A DNA stretch of 64,000 bases, taken from assembly GCA_965243755.1 (NCBI GenBank), contig CBDEVW010000003.1:496001-560000 (forward strand). The letters are read 5' to 3'. The translations under genes were made by a program, and so were the position numbers. The notes under the pieces are model-generated. The model saw only the letters and a list, made by a program, of their open reading frames with translations. It made no database searches and was not told the DNA's origin. Source of the stretch: JANSWY01 sp965243755. GTDB lineage: Bacteria > Bacteroidota > Bacteroidia > Cytophagales > Cyclobacteriaceae. Shown here in pieces: positions 35,368-45,100 of the stretch. How positions within the stretch are numbered: position 1 is the first letter of the stretch; the number at the start of each line of letters is the position of its first letter.

Positions 35368-35969
35368 TACATTAAATTTTTAAGGTCATTAATTAGTGAT
35401 TCTACGGATTTGTCGGGATAACCCAACAGCTGTTGATAACGAAGTAAACTTCTGATTGCTTCCTCATAGCTTTTTTCCTCTATGAAAAGTAAAGCCAGGT
35501 TATAGAAACAATCAGTCAATTTCGGATCGATGATCAACGCGGTTTCATAATGAAACTTTGCCAGTTGATTATTTCCCATATCGGAATACACATTGCCCAG
35601 ATTGAAATGCGATTCAAGGTGTCTGGGATTTTCCTGTAGTGCTTTCGAAAACATATCTACCGATTCGGGTAACCTACCCTGACGGGTTCTTAGAATCCCA
35701 AGGTTGCAATAGGCATCATCTTTCAGCTCACCTTTATCAATGGCCTTTTGGTAATACTCCTCTGCCATCTGATCATCTCCATCCTCATCATGATTGAGCG
35801 CAATGTCAAAAAGGTTTTTAGGTGGAGTAAAATGTATCACCTTAGAATCATCGGAAGCGAACATATTCAACTGTCCATGATCTTCAAGATCTGGCTTCTT
35901 CCTTCTGCGAACTTTTTTAAGTCCGAGCTTAGAAGAATAGTCGTCCGATAACCTTATCACTTTTGCCAC
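35367..35969 (-). CDS. Cytoplasmic TPR protein with a basic N-terminus, GTG start
   Basis: The 200-residue protein begins with a basic segment (KLGLKKVRRRKKPDLEDHG, about 15-33), then has four or so tetratricopeptide repeats (about 55-185), for example DAYCNLGILRTRQGRLPES and HFNLGNVYSDMGNNQLAK. No signal or HTH. The start is GTG at 35969, and a TAAATTTG box ends only four bases upstream. Its stop overlaps the start of the 93-residue gene, so the two proteins are made together. It lies downstream of ku on the same strand after a 124-base gap. A scaffold role is likely for any TPR protein, but the partner is unknown. Confidence 0.75.
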   Translation of the reverse strand: MAKVIRLSDDYSSKLGLKKVRRRKKPDLEDHGQLNMFASDDSKVIHFTPPKNLFDIALNHDEDGDDQMAEEYYQKAIDKGELKDDAYCNLGILRTRQGRLPESVDMFSKALQENPRHLESHFNLGNVYSDMGNNQLAKFHYETALIIDPKLTDCFYNLALLFIEEKSYEEAIRSLLRYQQLLGYPDKSVESLINDLKNLM

Positions 35970-35973
35970 AACG

Positions 35974-35981
35974 CAAATTTA
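35974..35981 (-). promoter_or_regulatory. TAAATTTG -7 box abutting the TPR-gene GTG start
   Basis: The box matches TAnnTTTG exactly and ends four bases before the GTG. A start five bases downstream would be the G of GTG itself, giving a leaderless message. No -33 TTG is found at 19-21 bases, so support is partial. Confidence 0.3.
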
Positions 35982-36093
35982 CGTGATTAAAAACGCAATG
36001 TATAATCCGAATTATTAATCTTGATAAAATACAATTTAAAGCTAGTGCTCAACAAACGACTGAATTACTACTTGCCATTATCATTCAGACAAC

Positions 36094-36942
36094 TTAGCTT
36101 GCTTTCTTACCCTCCTTCTTCTCTTCTTTTTCAGCTTTGGATTTTCCAGTTGCCTTCTTCATTGGTTTCTTGTCATCCTGTGCCTTTTCGATGCTGGCTT
36201 TCAATGCCGTCATGATGTCAACAACTTCTGGTTCCTCCTCTCCGACAGTAACAATTTCTTTACCCTCAATCTTTGCCTCGATAACTTCTCTGAGTGCATC
36301 GTTGTACTTGTCTTCCAATTCAATATCGTCAAACTTTTTAGTCATGGAATCTACCAGCGTTTTAGCTAGAGCCAACTGTTCTTTCTCCACCTCAACATCT
36401 TCTAACTTTGGCACGGTGTTGATATCCCGAATACTATTTGCATACCTTAATTTATAAAGTAGGATTCCTTTTTTGTGAGGTGTAAGTAATACGATATTTT
36501 CCTTGTCACGAAGCACTACTTTTCCGACACCTACTTTACCTGTTTCTCTCAAAGTCTCACAAAGTAATCCATAAGTCTTCACTGCAATATCTCCATCAGG
36601 TCCGGCGAAATAAGGTGTGTCAAAAAGTGTATGATGAACTTCATTGGCGTCAACAAACCCTTCAATCTCAATGACCTTAGTACTTTTCAATTTTATCTTC
36701 TCAAAATCTTCCTGCTCGATGATCACATATTGCCCAGGCTCATACTGATAACCTTTTACAATATCATCTGTTGTCAGGACTTCATCAGTTACTTTGTCTT
36801 TCTTTTCGTACTTCACCGGGTTCTTATTCTCCTTGCTTAATAGATTGAACTTAATGGATTGCTCGGAATCAATTGCCGAATAGATTCTAATGGGAATTGT
36901 CACCATTGAAAACCGGATGTGTCCTTTCCAAATTGCTCTCAT
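36094..36942 (-). CDS. ku: Bacterial Ku, non-homologous end-joining protein
   Basis: Ku binds double-strand ends as a ring-shaped homodimer and recruits LigD. The 282-residue protein starts MRAIWKGHIRFSMVTIPIRI, the standard Ku opening, and the Ku core runs to about 225 (including DIVKGYQYEPGQYVIIEQED). The C-terminal tail (about 250-282) is strongly basic and Lys-rich, as in mycobacterial Ku, and contains KKPMKKATG at 258-266. ligD ends 123 bases upstream on the same strand. The AT-rich gap contains a partial promoter match (TTG-N19-TATTTAAG), so ku may have its own start as well. Confidence 0.95.
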   Translation of the reverse strand: MRAIWKGHIRFSMVTIPIRIYSAIDSEQSIKFNLLSKENKNPVKYEKKDKVTDEVLTTDDIVKGYQYEPGQYVIIEQEDFEKIKLKSTKVIEIEGFVDANEVHHTLFDTPYFAGPDGDIAVKTYGLLCETLRETGKVGVGKVVLRDKENIVLLTPHKKGILLYKLRYANSIRDINTVPKLEDVEVEKEQLALAKTLVDSMTKKFDDIELEDKYNDALREVIEAKIEGKEIVTVGEEEPEVVDIMTALKASIEKAQDDKKPMKKATGKSKAEKEEKKEGKKAS

Positions 36943-37065
36943 GAGATGAAGAGTTTTATGATACGGTATAAAGTTACAAAATAATCTTAAATAAAGTGAT
37001 AATTTAATTAAACAAACCTTACTAACTGATTAACAATAATTTATAAAAATAAAACTGACAACTTG

Positions 37066-39390
37066 TCATACCAAATCCAGCCTTAGTTTATGAAACACTG
37101 GCTCCCTAAATGTCTGGTTATCAGTAATTGACGCATAAAACACTTCACATGGAATATAATTTTCCAGCCACACTGAAATATTTTCTTCTTCCACTTTTTG
37201 TTTAAACGGTTTTTCTCCTTCACCAAATTCCTTCATTGTCGCTCGTAACTCTTTCATTTGCTTGAAGTTAAATCCAGTACCCACTTTCCCCCGATAGATC
37301 ATTTCATCATCTACAAACTCTACTAAATGTAGCGCTCCAAATACTTTTTCTCTTTCACCTTTCCCCTCTGTAAACCCTATGATCTGGCAATCTGCTGTCT
37401 TCCTGACTTTAATCTTTTGCCACGCATTATTCCTCTTTCCAAGAAAATATTTACCCTCTTTTTGCTTGGCAATTATACCTTCAAGTTCATGCTCTTCTGC
37501 TGCTGCAAACAATGCCTCCCCATCTTCTATTATTTCACTTATTCTGTAATTTGTACCCTTACGAACGGAGTCTTCCAGCCAAATCCTTCGACGATGAAAC
37601 GACTCTCTCACCAAAGGTCTTCCATCAATATATAGTGCATCAAAGAGGTAGCAGTACACCGGATTTGTCACAGCTTGCCTTTTGATTTCCCCTTCATTTT
37701 TCATCATCAATCGCTTGATCACTGACTTAAATTTTGGTCTGCCCACAGGGTCAAGAGATACGATTTCTCCATCGAGCAAAGCATTGGTTATTCTGAATGA
37801 ATCCTTCCGCGACTGCAGTTCCGGAAACTGACTGGTGATGTCATTTCCATTGCGGGAATAGATGGTAAGTCGGTCATCCTCGATCTGAATTAACGCTCTT
37901 ATCCCATCCCATTTCACCTCATAGACATAGTCCGATGGTGCTGGTATTTGGGTACTCAACTCGGCTAGCATAGGGGCATGAAATCCTTCCAGAAAATCGA
38001 TGACCGGCTGATCCACTTTCTCTAGCAGCCACTCCTTCCCTTTCATTAAGTGCATCCTGTATTCGCCGGTAAGATCCTTAGAATTCAACTGAAAATAGAA
38101 GCCGTTTTTCTTCTCCTTGGTGATCTCATACCTGCCCAATGCATAGACCCACATGTCTCCACCACCGTACTCCTTTTTAGGAATTGTCCCTTCAAAATTG
38201 AGGTATTTAAGTGGGTGATCTTCGGTCTGTACAGCAAGCCGTTTTACACCCGGTTTGGATGGCAATCCCCTTGGAAGGGCCCATGATTTGAGGACTCCAT
38301 CCTGTTCCAAACGAAGGTCGTAATGTAAATGAGAGGCATGGTGTCTATGGATCACAAACCCATTTCCTTCTCCAGGTGGGACATAAGGTTTGGGTTCAGG
38401 CGTCTTGGAAAAATCCCTTTTTTGTTCATACTCTTTAAGCTGCTCTTCCGACTTGTGCTTATCAGAAACCGGCAACTTTTTCTTATTCACAATACGAGCT
38501 TCTTTGTCTGTATGTAGAAGCGTTGCAAACCCTCTGATGCCCTCCCATGCATCACCATTGGTAATGACCAGGTCAGCCACATTTCTGACTGTGAAACGTG
38601 TTGGACTTTCAAGCGATTCAAGATCCTCCCAGGACAGAGGCATGGATACTGTAGCCTCTTCTCTGCCCCTCATGCTGTATGGTGAAATGATGGTTTGCGA
38701 ATTCCGATTGCGATATATATCGATGAGTACCCTCCCCTTCCGGGCTTCCTTTTTGATGTGCAAAGTGGTTCGTGAATCCTTTTTAATATAACCGGATCCA
38801 ATGTCCTTTAACGCTTCAAAGCATTCATCGTAAGAGTATTTTGCTTCCAGCGGGCACAAGATATGAACCCCTTTACCACCCGTTGTTTTCACAAAGGCAT
38901 TGTATCCATAACTATCAAGGTCCTCTTTCAGGTTGAGGGCGATATCTACCACATCTGTGAAGTCATAACCCTCCGGAGGATCAAGGTCAAATACGATGTA
39001 GTCTGGTATCGTAAACTCAGGTTTACGAGTTTGCATCTGATGGATTTCCAGGCATGCAAGGTTTGCCAGCCAAACAACGGAAGCCTCTTCTGTGGCTAAT
39101 ATATATTCCTTCTTCTGTTCTTTGGATCCGAGGAACGTGGACTCGATCCATTCTGGCGCCCACTTTGGTTTATTCTTCTGGAAGAATGACTCTCCTCCAA
39201 TCCCATCAGGAAACCTCACCAGTGATAATGGTCGGTTTTTGATGTGTTTGAGCGTCACAGGTGCTATCTGATGATAATACTGAATTACTTCAGCCTTTAC
39301 CACTGATAGCTCATGATAGAGGACTTTTTCCAGGTTGGAGAGTTCGATCGTTCTTCTCCCCACCTGTACATGTACAGATTTTTTGGCCAT
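37066..39390 (-). CDS. ligD: Multifunctional NHEJ ligase LigD (POL-PE-LIG order)
   Basis: The 774-residue protein joins three activities of Ku-dependent end joining. The polymerase/primase domain (about 1-290) has the metal-binding DLDP motif (VFDLDPPEGYDF). The 3'-phosphoesterase domain (about 345-460) has FVIHRHHASHLHYDLRLE and the KKEYGGGDMWVY region. The ATP-dependent ligase domain (about 475-774) has the adenylated Lys near 493 in YEVKWDGIRALIQ, then the OB fold. The order is that of mycobacterial LigD and differs from the PE-LIG-POL order of Pseudomonas. A perfect 10-bp inverted repeat covers the start codon. ku is the next gene. Confidence 0.95.
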   Translation of the reverse strand: MAKKSVHVQVGRRTIELSNLEKVLYHELSVVKAEVIQYYHQIAPVTLKHIKNRPLSLVRFPDGIGGESFFQKNKPKWAPEWIESTFLGSKEQKKEYILATEEASVVWLANLACLEIHQMQTRKPEFTIPDYIVFDLDPPEGYDFTDVVDIALNLKEDLDSYGYNAFVKTTGGKGVHILCPLEAKYSYDECFEALKDIGSGYIKKDSRTTLHIKKEARKGRVLIDIYRNRNSQTIISPYSMRGREEATVSMPLSWEDLESLESPTRFTVRNVADLVITNGDAWEGIRGFATLLHTDKEARIVNKKKLPVSDKHKSEEQLKEYEQKRDFSKTPEPKPYVPPGEGNGFVIHRHHASHLHYDLRLEQDGVLKSWALPRGLPSKPGVKRLAVQTEDHPLKYLNFEGTIPKKEYGGGDMWVYALGRYEITKEKKNGFYFQLNSKDLTGEYRMHLMKGKEWLLEKVDQPVIDFLEGFHAPMLAELSTQIPAPSDYVYEVKWDGIRALIQIEDDRLTIYSRNGNDITSQFPELQSRKDSFRITNALLDGEIVSLDPVGRPKFKSVIKRLMMKNEGEIKRQAVTNPVYCYLFDALYIDGRPLVRESFHRRRIWLEDSVRKGTNYRISEIIEDGEALFAAAEEHELEGIIAKQKEGKYFLGKRNNAWQKIKVRKTADCQIIGFTEGKGEREKVFGALHLVEFVDDEMIYRGKVGTGFNFKQMKELRATMKEFGEGEKPFKQKVEEENISVWLENYIPCEVFYASITDNQTFREPVFHKLRLDLV

Positions 39391-39418
39391 TACAGCAAAA
39401 GGGTTCTCTTGCTGTAAT
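39389..39418 (-). promoter_or_regulatory. 10-bp perfect inverted repeat across the ligD start codon
   Basis: ATTACAGCAA and TTGCTGTAAT pair perfectly around a 10-base loop. On the minus strand the last two stem bases are the A and T of the ligD ATG, so an RNA hairpin would bury the start codon and the upstream ribosome-binding region. As DNA it is an equally good 30-bp operator. Confidence 0.6.
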
Positions 39419-39437
39419 CTAAAAAAGAAAAAGGAAT

Positions 39438-40196
39438 TTAATTCTGCGGTTCTGTTTCAGCAAAATGATGTCTGGTAAAGACATGTTCAGCATCAATTCT
39501 GATCGTTTCAGGCTCTTCATCTTTACCTTTGTAGATGCTCACCATCACATGCTCTCCATCTAAAACATAAATCACTATACTTTCCAGGTATTTGGTTCTT
39601 TTGCTTTTGAGGAATTTCTTCTCCACCGTCGTGATGGATTCATGGGCAACATAGCTTTCGTGTAAGATGGCTTTACCCTGGAATCCTCCCAATTCTTTAG
39701 CCACATGCTTGGTGAGAGAGTTACCAATCATGTATTTATTTTTCTTGGTCATGAAGTCATCTATGTCGTCATACAGATGAGGATATTTGCTGACCTGAAA
39801 TTCAGCTTCGCCGTAGTAAGCCTCATAGTGCCCTACAAATATTTTGATTGAGTCTTTGACCCCTTCAATATTCATATTGTATAACCATTCGCTGTGTCTC
39901 GAGCCATTGTCAAAATAATCCTCTTCCCTGAACCACGCATCCTCGAATGTTACATGTACATTCTTCTTCTTAACTTTTACGGAATCGATGTGAAGAATTT
40001 CGCTGGCGTCTTTTACAAGCAATTGCATGTCTATGCTTTCCAGCTTGGTTGCATGAGAGTCCTGGTGTTCCAGAAATTCCTGATCGGACTCATTGATTTC
40101 AATGTATTTGATCTCTTTAAACTTGGCCGATTGAGCCAATGCCGACATAGATGAAAATGCCAACAACGCTGTTGCTATCTGCAGTTTTATCCTCAT
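39438..40196 (-). CDS. Exported protein of unknown function (252 aa)
   Basis: The protein has a signal peptide (MRIKLQIATALLAFSSMSALAQ, about 1-21) and no lipobox, so it is probably periplasmic. The mature part is acidic and His-containing, without Cys, repeats or a motif I recognise. It ends EHVFTRHHFAETEPQN. It lies 47 bases upstream of ligD on the same strand, so read-through into ligD is possible. An inverted repeat, AACTTAT-N12-ATAAGTT, at 40216-40241 sits 20 bases before its start and may be a control site. Confidence 0.65.
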   Translation of the reverse strand: MRIKLQIATALLAFSSMSALAQSAKFKEIKYIEINESDQEFLEHQDSHATKLESIDMQLLVKDASEILHIDSVKVKKKNVHVTFEDAWFREEDYFDNGSRHSEWLYNMNIEGVKDSIKIFVGHYEAYYGEAEFQVSKYPHLYDDIDDFMTKKNKYMIGNSLTKHVAKELGGFQGKAILHESYVAHESITTVEKKFLKSKRTKYLESIVIYVLDGEHVMVSIYKGKDEEPETIRIDAEHVFTRHHFAETEPQN

Positions 40197-40311
40197 TCCT
40201 ATCTGGGGTTGTGTTAACTTATATGATGATCAACATAAGTTCTTGTTCCAGCCACAATTTAACTAATTTTCAATGGCTTTGCTGAAAAAACATGGAACAA
40301 TGGGATTTCCC

Positions 40312-40659
40312 TTAAAGTGCTTCCTTTATGGACTCAACATTCTTCTTGCTGTTCCCTATAAATATCTGATCACCTATTATAAAAACGGGTCTTTTTAAAA
40401 ATGTGTATTCTTCCAGAATGTATTTTCTGTAATCAGCCTCGCCAAGCGCCATTTCATTGAGCCCCATACTTCGGTACTTCATTGCTTTCCTGCTAAATAG
40501 AGACTCATAGCTTCCTGCAAGAGATTTCATTTGGTCCAACTGATCAGGAGTAATACTTTCCGTTTTGATATCCTGCTTCACAAAATCATGGCCAATATTT
40601 AATTCTTTTAAAATTCTCTGGCAGGTGGTGCAGGTGGATAAATGATAAACTTTTTTCAT
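40312..40659 (-). CDS. ArsC/Spx-family thioredoxin-fold protein
   Basis: The 115-residue protein matches the ArsC/YffB/Spx family. It has the N-terminal CxxC (C10, C13 in LSTCTTCQRILKEL), the LFSRKAMKYRSMGL central region and the conserved RPVFIIGDQIFIGN with Arg-Pro. It may be a glutaredoxin-like reductase or arsenate-reductase homologue. No arsenic-resistance genes are adjacent, and an Spx role, which requires RNA polymerase binding in Firmicutes, is less likely here. It precedes the 252-residue exported protein by 115 bases. Confidence 0.8.
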   Translation of the reverse strand: MKKVYHLSTCTTCQRILKELNIGHDFVKQDIKTESITPDQLDQMKSLAGSYESLFSRKAMKYRSMGLNEMALGEADYRKYILEEYTFLKRPVFIIGDQIFIGNSKKNVESIKEAL

Positions 40660-40696
40660 GTGTGCCTAATTAATCTAAAATTTCCCGCTAATTAAA

Positions 40697-40724
40697 TAAA
40701 AAAAAGCCTACCAACAGTAGACTT
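40697..40724 (-). terminator. Rho-independent terminator after the DUF2911 gene
   Basis: On the minus strand AAGTCTAC pairs with GTAGGCTT (one wobble) around a 5-base loop, and a run of eight T follows. It lies 50 bases beyond the DUF2911 stop. Confidence 0.75.
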
Positions 40725-40773
40725 CTTTTTTTCAAACCAATCCTAAATAAAATTTTATTGCTATCAACTATTC

Positions 40774-41934
40774 CTAATTGATATCTTCATTGTTTTCAAG
40801 TTTTTTAAGATTTGCCATCAAAGCATCCATTTGTGGTCCTTCGGGGCAATTTTTCTTTGCAAGTTTGATGTATTTCAATGCAGTACTATAACTACCGAGC
40901 GCTGAATAACCCCTAGCCAAACCATAATTTACAGGCCAGGTATCTTTGTTAATTTTTGCATTGAGTTTGAAAACCTCCAATGCTTTGTCCTTCTTACCCT
41001 GAGCAATCAATTGTCTTCCATAAGCATGGATCTGGAATGGCGTTGTTCCCGGCGAATTGATTGCTTCATCCATGATTTTTTCGGCTTCTTCAGATTTGCC
41101 CATTTTGGCAAGAATCTGCGCTTTAGTAGACAAAGTATTGAAATTCTTCTGGCCAATGAAAGGAGCACTTACCGCACTCTCAGACCAGGCCAATGCCTGC
41201 TCAAGATCACTTTCGTCCCCATTGTTGAGTAAATATCCTGCTGCTGCATTCCAGTTTTGCCATTGGAAGCCAGCTGGTCCCTGCAGTTCGCGGCTAATTT
41301 TTGCAACATAAATGTCCTTCATGGTAGGTACCTCTATGGTAAATGGTAGTTTGATATTCTCCCACTTAAGCGCAACCGTGGTAGATTCAGGTTGGCGATC
41401 GATAAACTCATATGTTAACCATTCCTGAAACTCCGACTCTTCAGGTGTGGCTTCCACCTGGAGTGCATCATCTGCCGGGTCATAGAAAAAGCTGCCCCAG
41501 GCTTCTGAATTGTTGGAGAATATAATTTTCCATGGTCCGGTTTCTTCAACTACCACATGTAATCCATATGTTCCGGCGGCTATTGGTTTTCCCTGCACCG
41601 TTACATCATGAGAAAAAGTGATGGTGGTGTTTTCATTGGCTCCAGCTCTCCAGGGAGACGGGTTCCTGAGACCAAACCCAAGGTCGGTTAAACCATAAGG
41701 AACCAATTGTCCCCAGATTTTTCCAGTACGGTCTTCGCCATTCGGACCGGTTACATCGGGGCTATTGTAGGCGATCTCAACATACACCAAGCTACCAATA
41801 TATTGTTTGGTCACACTCTTTTGGTTCCCTCCACCTGGCGGTGTGGAAATACCCTGTGCGGTAGCATCTGCCATCATGGCAAATAGGGCCAGTGCAAAAA
41901 ATGTGGGTTTTAGTAAATGATTAAAAAGTTTCAT
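40774..41934 (-). CDS. Exported DUF2911 protein with C-terminal TPR-like repeats
   Basis: The 386-residue protein has a signal peptide (about 1-26, ADATAQ), a DUF2911 domain (about 35-190; VYVEIAYNSPDVTGPNGEDR, ANENTTITFSHDVTVQG and GTYGLHVV are typical) and a helical, TPR-like C-terminal half (about 225-380). DUF2911 has no assigned biochemical role and is widespread in Bacteroidota. The gene is monocistronic with a good terminator. Its upstream region carries the same 13-bp element and a similar leader to the large surface-protein gene, so the two may be co-regulated. Confidence 0.85.
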   Translation of the reverse strand: MKLFNHLLKPTFFALALFAMMADATAQGISTPPGGGNQKSVTKQYIGSLVYVEIAYNSPDVTGPNGEDRTGKIWGQLVPYGLTDLGFGLRNPSPWRAGANENTTITFSHDVTVQGKPIAAGTYGLHVVVEETGPWKIIFSNNSEAWGSFFYDPADDALQVEATPEESEFQEWLTYEFIDRQPESTTVALKWENIKLPFTIEVPTMKDIYVAKISRELQGPAGFQWQNWNAAAGYLLNNGDESDLEQALAWSESAVSAPFIGQKNFNTLSTKAQILAKMGKSEEAEKIMDEAINSPGTTPFQIHAYGRQLIAQGKKDKALEVFKLNAKINKDTWPVNYGLARGYSALGSYSTALKYIKLAKKNCPEGPQMDALMANLKKLENNEDIN

Positions 41935-41972
41935 AGGCGTTCAATTTTTAGTGATAACACTATAAAAAACGA

Positions 41973-42005
41973 TACACCTATCCGGCCCAGATTATTTTTA
42001 TATAA
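41973..42005 (-). promoter_or_regulatory. Second copy of the 13-bp element, upstream of the DUF2911 gene
   Basis: TACACCTATCCGG at 41973-41985 and TTTTTATATAA at 41995-42005 repeat the arrangement seen at 6819-6850 (offset 22 versus 21 bases). The leaders also match: AAAAATTGAACGCCT here and AAAAATTTGAAACGCT there, each directly before ATGAAA. Confidence 0.5.
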
Positions 42006-42130
42006 CTGGCAAATTTGATGTACTAGTGGCTTATTATTTTTTTATGCTAATAGCCGACATTTTCATTGTCCTAAATCGTACAACATGGTGAAGAATTGTA
42101 ACAAAAACGTACTATTGAGGTGTCCGGTGT

Positions 42131-45100
42131 TTAAACAATAGTCACTTCTATCCTATCTATTTTTCCTGACCTTCCAAATAAGTGTCGGGTGATATCCCGT
42201 CCTATCTGACCACCACTGAGTTGTTCTGTCTTACCATTATCCCAATAAAGTTTGATTGACTTAGCTTCACCTTTAGCGTAGATAAAAGGCACCTGACAAT
42301 AGGTAAAGATCAAAGAATCTTGGTCTGCAACTATAGATCTCTTTTTTTGTGATAAGTCAAAGTATTCGAAGTGGGTTGCATCATTCAGGTATTCTCCATT
42401 ACTTAAGAAAAATGGGTTTATATGGAGTTCTCCATTTTTGAGTACAAGACCAAGCTCTCCCCACCTGTTTAGAATATCCTCTTTGACCTGTCCTGTCATT
42501 CCTGGTTGCTGCGCACCCTTATGCCACGGGGTGTGGGAATAAGGATCTGTTGGATAAGCACCATACAAACTAGCAGGTTTATTGATTCCTATACCCGCCC
42601 GAATTTCATAATAATGATCAATTAATCTACCCAAATCAGTCGTTGAAGCTTTTTCCTCATGGGCTGTTAATAGATTTTCCTGCACTGCCAGCAACAGTTT
42701 AGATACCATATGCCAGTAGATGCTTCCTAACCCTTCATATCCAAAAAATGTCCCTGATCTACCTGTAAACTCTTTGTGGTTGAAGGTCTTCTCAAACAGC
42801 CGCTCGATATTGCCGCCATCTGCATTCAATTTATCAATGTAGGCTTTCTCCGAACTCAACTTTTGCAACATGGATTTCAAATCCATTACATTGGTGAACT
42901 GGGCATTGAAGTGGTATTGTCCCTTCAGGTCCTGACCTATTATCCTGTGGTCCTTTCTGGATAACATCAACTGAAGCAGTGGATTATTTTCAACCTCTTG
43001 AGCAGGCACGATATTTTTATCCAGAAATCCCTTCAATTCACGATTTGGATACAGCAGGTAACTGTATTGGTCTTCTCTGAACAAGGCACTTGATTTAAGC
43101 GAATCCAACAACGCCACAGCCTCCTGTGTATCTAAAATACCGGCACTTAAAACAGCTACCTGACCTTCCAGCATTTCATAAAGGTAATTGATCTCTATGC
43201 TGTCTGTCCCAATGTCAAGTAGGTTGTAGGAATGGTATAACCCGTCCTCTCTTTTGTTGTGACGAATCGTTTGTCTGATGTGAAGTTCAACATGATCGAT
43301 CAATGCGCTTACACCTTCATTTGAGACTTCTTTTTCCTGTCCTGTGAAACCGGCATAAGCAGATTTTCTATATTTTTCGCCGGCTATCCCCAGCTCATCT
43401 ACCATCGCCTTCCTTTGCTTTGGATCAAATCCATTGGCGACTGCTGGCTGGTATTTCTCGAAAGCAGCATTTATGTCCTCAAGAAATGTGGACACTTCTA
43501 TTGAAAGCTGGAAGGCATTTCCATTGCCCAGTATATTGTTGAAGAATTTTAGAAATCTTTGAATGTAGCACAAAGTGACCATCGATATTCCATAACCCAC
43601 CAGTGCATTGTTGGCATCATTCCATTCTGGCCGCTGAGTATTTAACCAAATGCCACCATCCGGTATGTAATTGGATAGCTTAGTGAGTAACATGACCAGC
43701 AATTTCTCAATAAGAGATACTTTTAATATTTCGCCGTTTTTAGCAATGACCAACTTTCCATCGTATCCCATTTCCTTAACCCTGTTTTCAATTAGACGAT
43801 CCAGGTCATTGTCGAAAATAATGGTGTTGTATGGGTCCGCCAGTATCTCATTGTAGGACTTTATTCGGTAAGGAACATTGGCGAAGGTATAATTCTTTTC
43901 GTTGAGCAATCCTGCTAGTTCTCCTGGGAAATGCTGTTCGAATGATTCCAGTAATTTCAACAAATAAATTACCTGATGATCTCCCCAATATCCTATAAAT
44001 GCCCACGGATCTTCAGGGTCTTCCCTTTCCCAATCCACACCTTTTTTATCGATGCGGTATGGATTGTATCCATCAATGGTAGACGCATTAAGGAACTTAG
44101 TAAACATGTTTTGGATGAACCCAGGGTATGATCTCCCCAATGTCTCCCAATTCTGAAAAATATCTCTCCAATTGCCTTCATAATTGATTAATTGTGAGCC
44201 ATCTTCATTTTTCAGTCGGATGTTATAAACGTTCCAGGGTCTGCTGGGATCGCCGTGCCGTCTACTGAAAGTTAACGGCATGTATTCAAGACAAATTCTA
44301 TTTAAATCCTTATCATTGGATGCTTCACAAATTGCCTTTAACTGATCATATTGTATTTGAGCAGGAAGTTGTTCTAATCTTTCAATGTTACTGGCATATA
44401 CGGCTTTGTTCCAATCTTTTACAAATTGAATGAAATCACTGCTATCAACCTGATAATTATTAACAAAGATTCCACCTCGCATTACATTAAAAGTGGTGTT
44501 AGCAAAGTGCCTTACCACACTGTTTTTGTCTGCAGACACCTGAAGCCCATCGGATGAGCCAACAATTTGTTTCAGTTGCTGCTCGCCGTATATTATATCA
44601 TTGGAAACATCACTTAAAATATCACCTTCTTTGTATTGCTCCACCAACTCCATGACTTGAATCTGATCCTGGTTGGTGTCCAGGACAATGTGCCAGTTTT
44701 TTTCTTCCAGGTATTTCAAGGAGAGTGAAGTAACCTGAAAGAACGCGCCCCGTTCTCCCTTGATGTCGCTCTCCGGTTGAATTAAGTTACCTTTTCGGAA
44801 GTTTGACAACTGGCCGCTACTCAATAAGGTATGGGCATTTTCCAAACCTTTCGACCAGGCAGTAGTGGCTAAAAGTGCTTCACTCGGTTCAGCCCGATCG
44901 ACAATGTTGGCACTAAGAGTAATTAATCCTATAGCAGTACCGGGTACAAGTTCATTTCTTTTGTAAGCATTAACAAGATTGCTTTTGGTGAGTTGCATAC
45001 TTTTACTCACGTTTGGAGGAAGTATATTTTGAACACCATCAAGTATCTCAAGGTCGATCTCCTCGTTTTTAAAACTCATTACTGAGGATTTTTTAACTAA

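Noticed and set aside
35131..36171. KKPMKKATG coincidence explained as a recent DNA duplication
   Set aside because: The two 27-base stretches differ at five synonymous sites and the flanks do not align, so a recent copy event is not supported.
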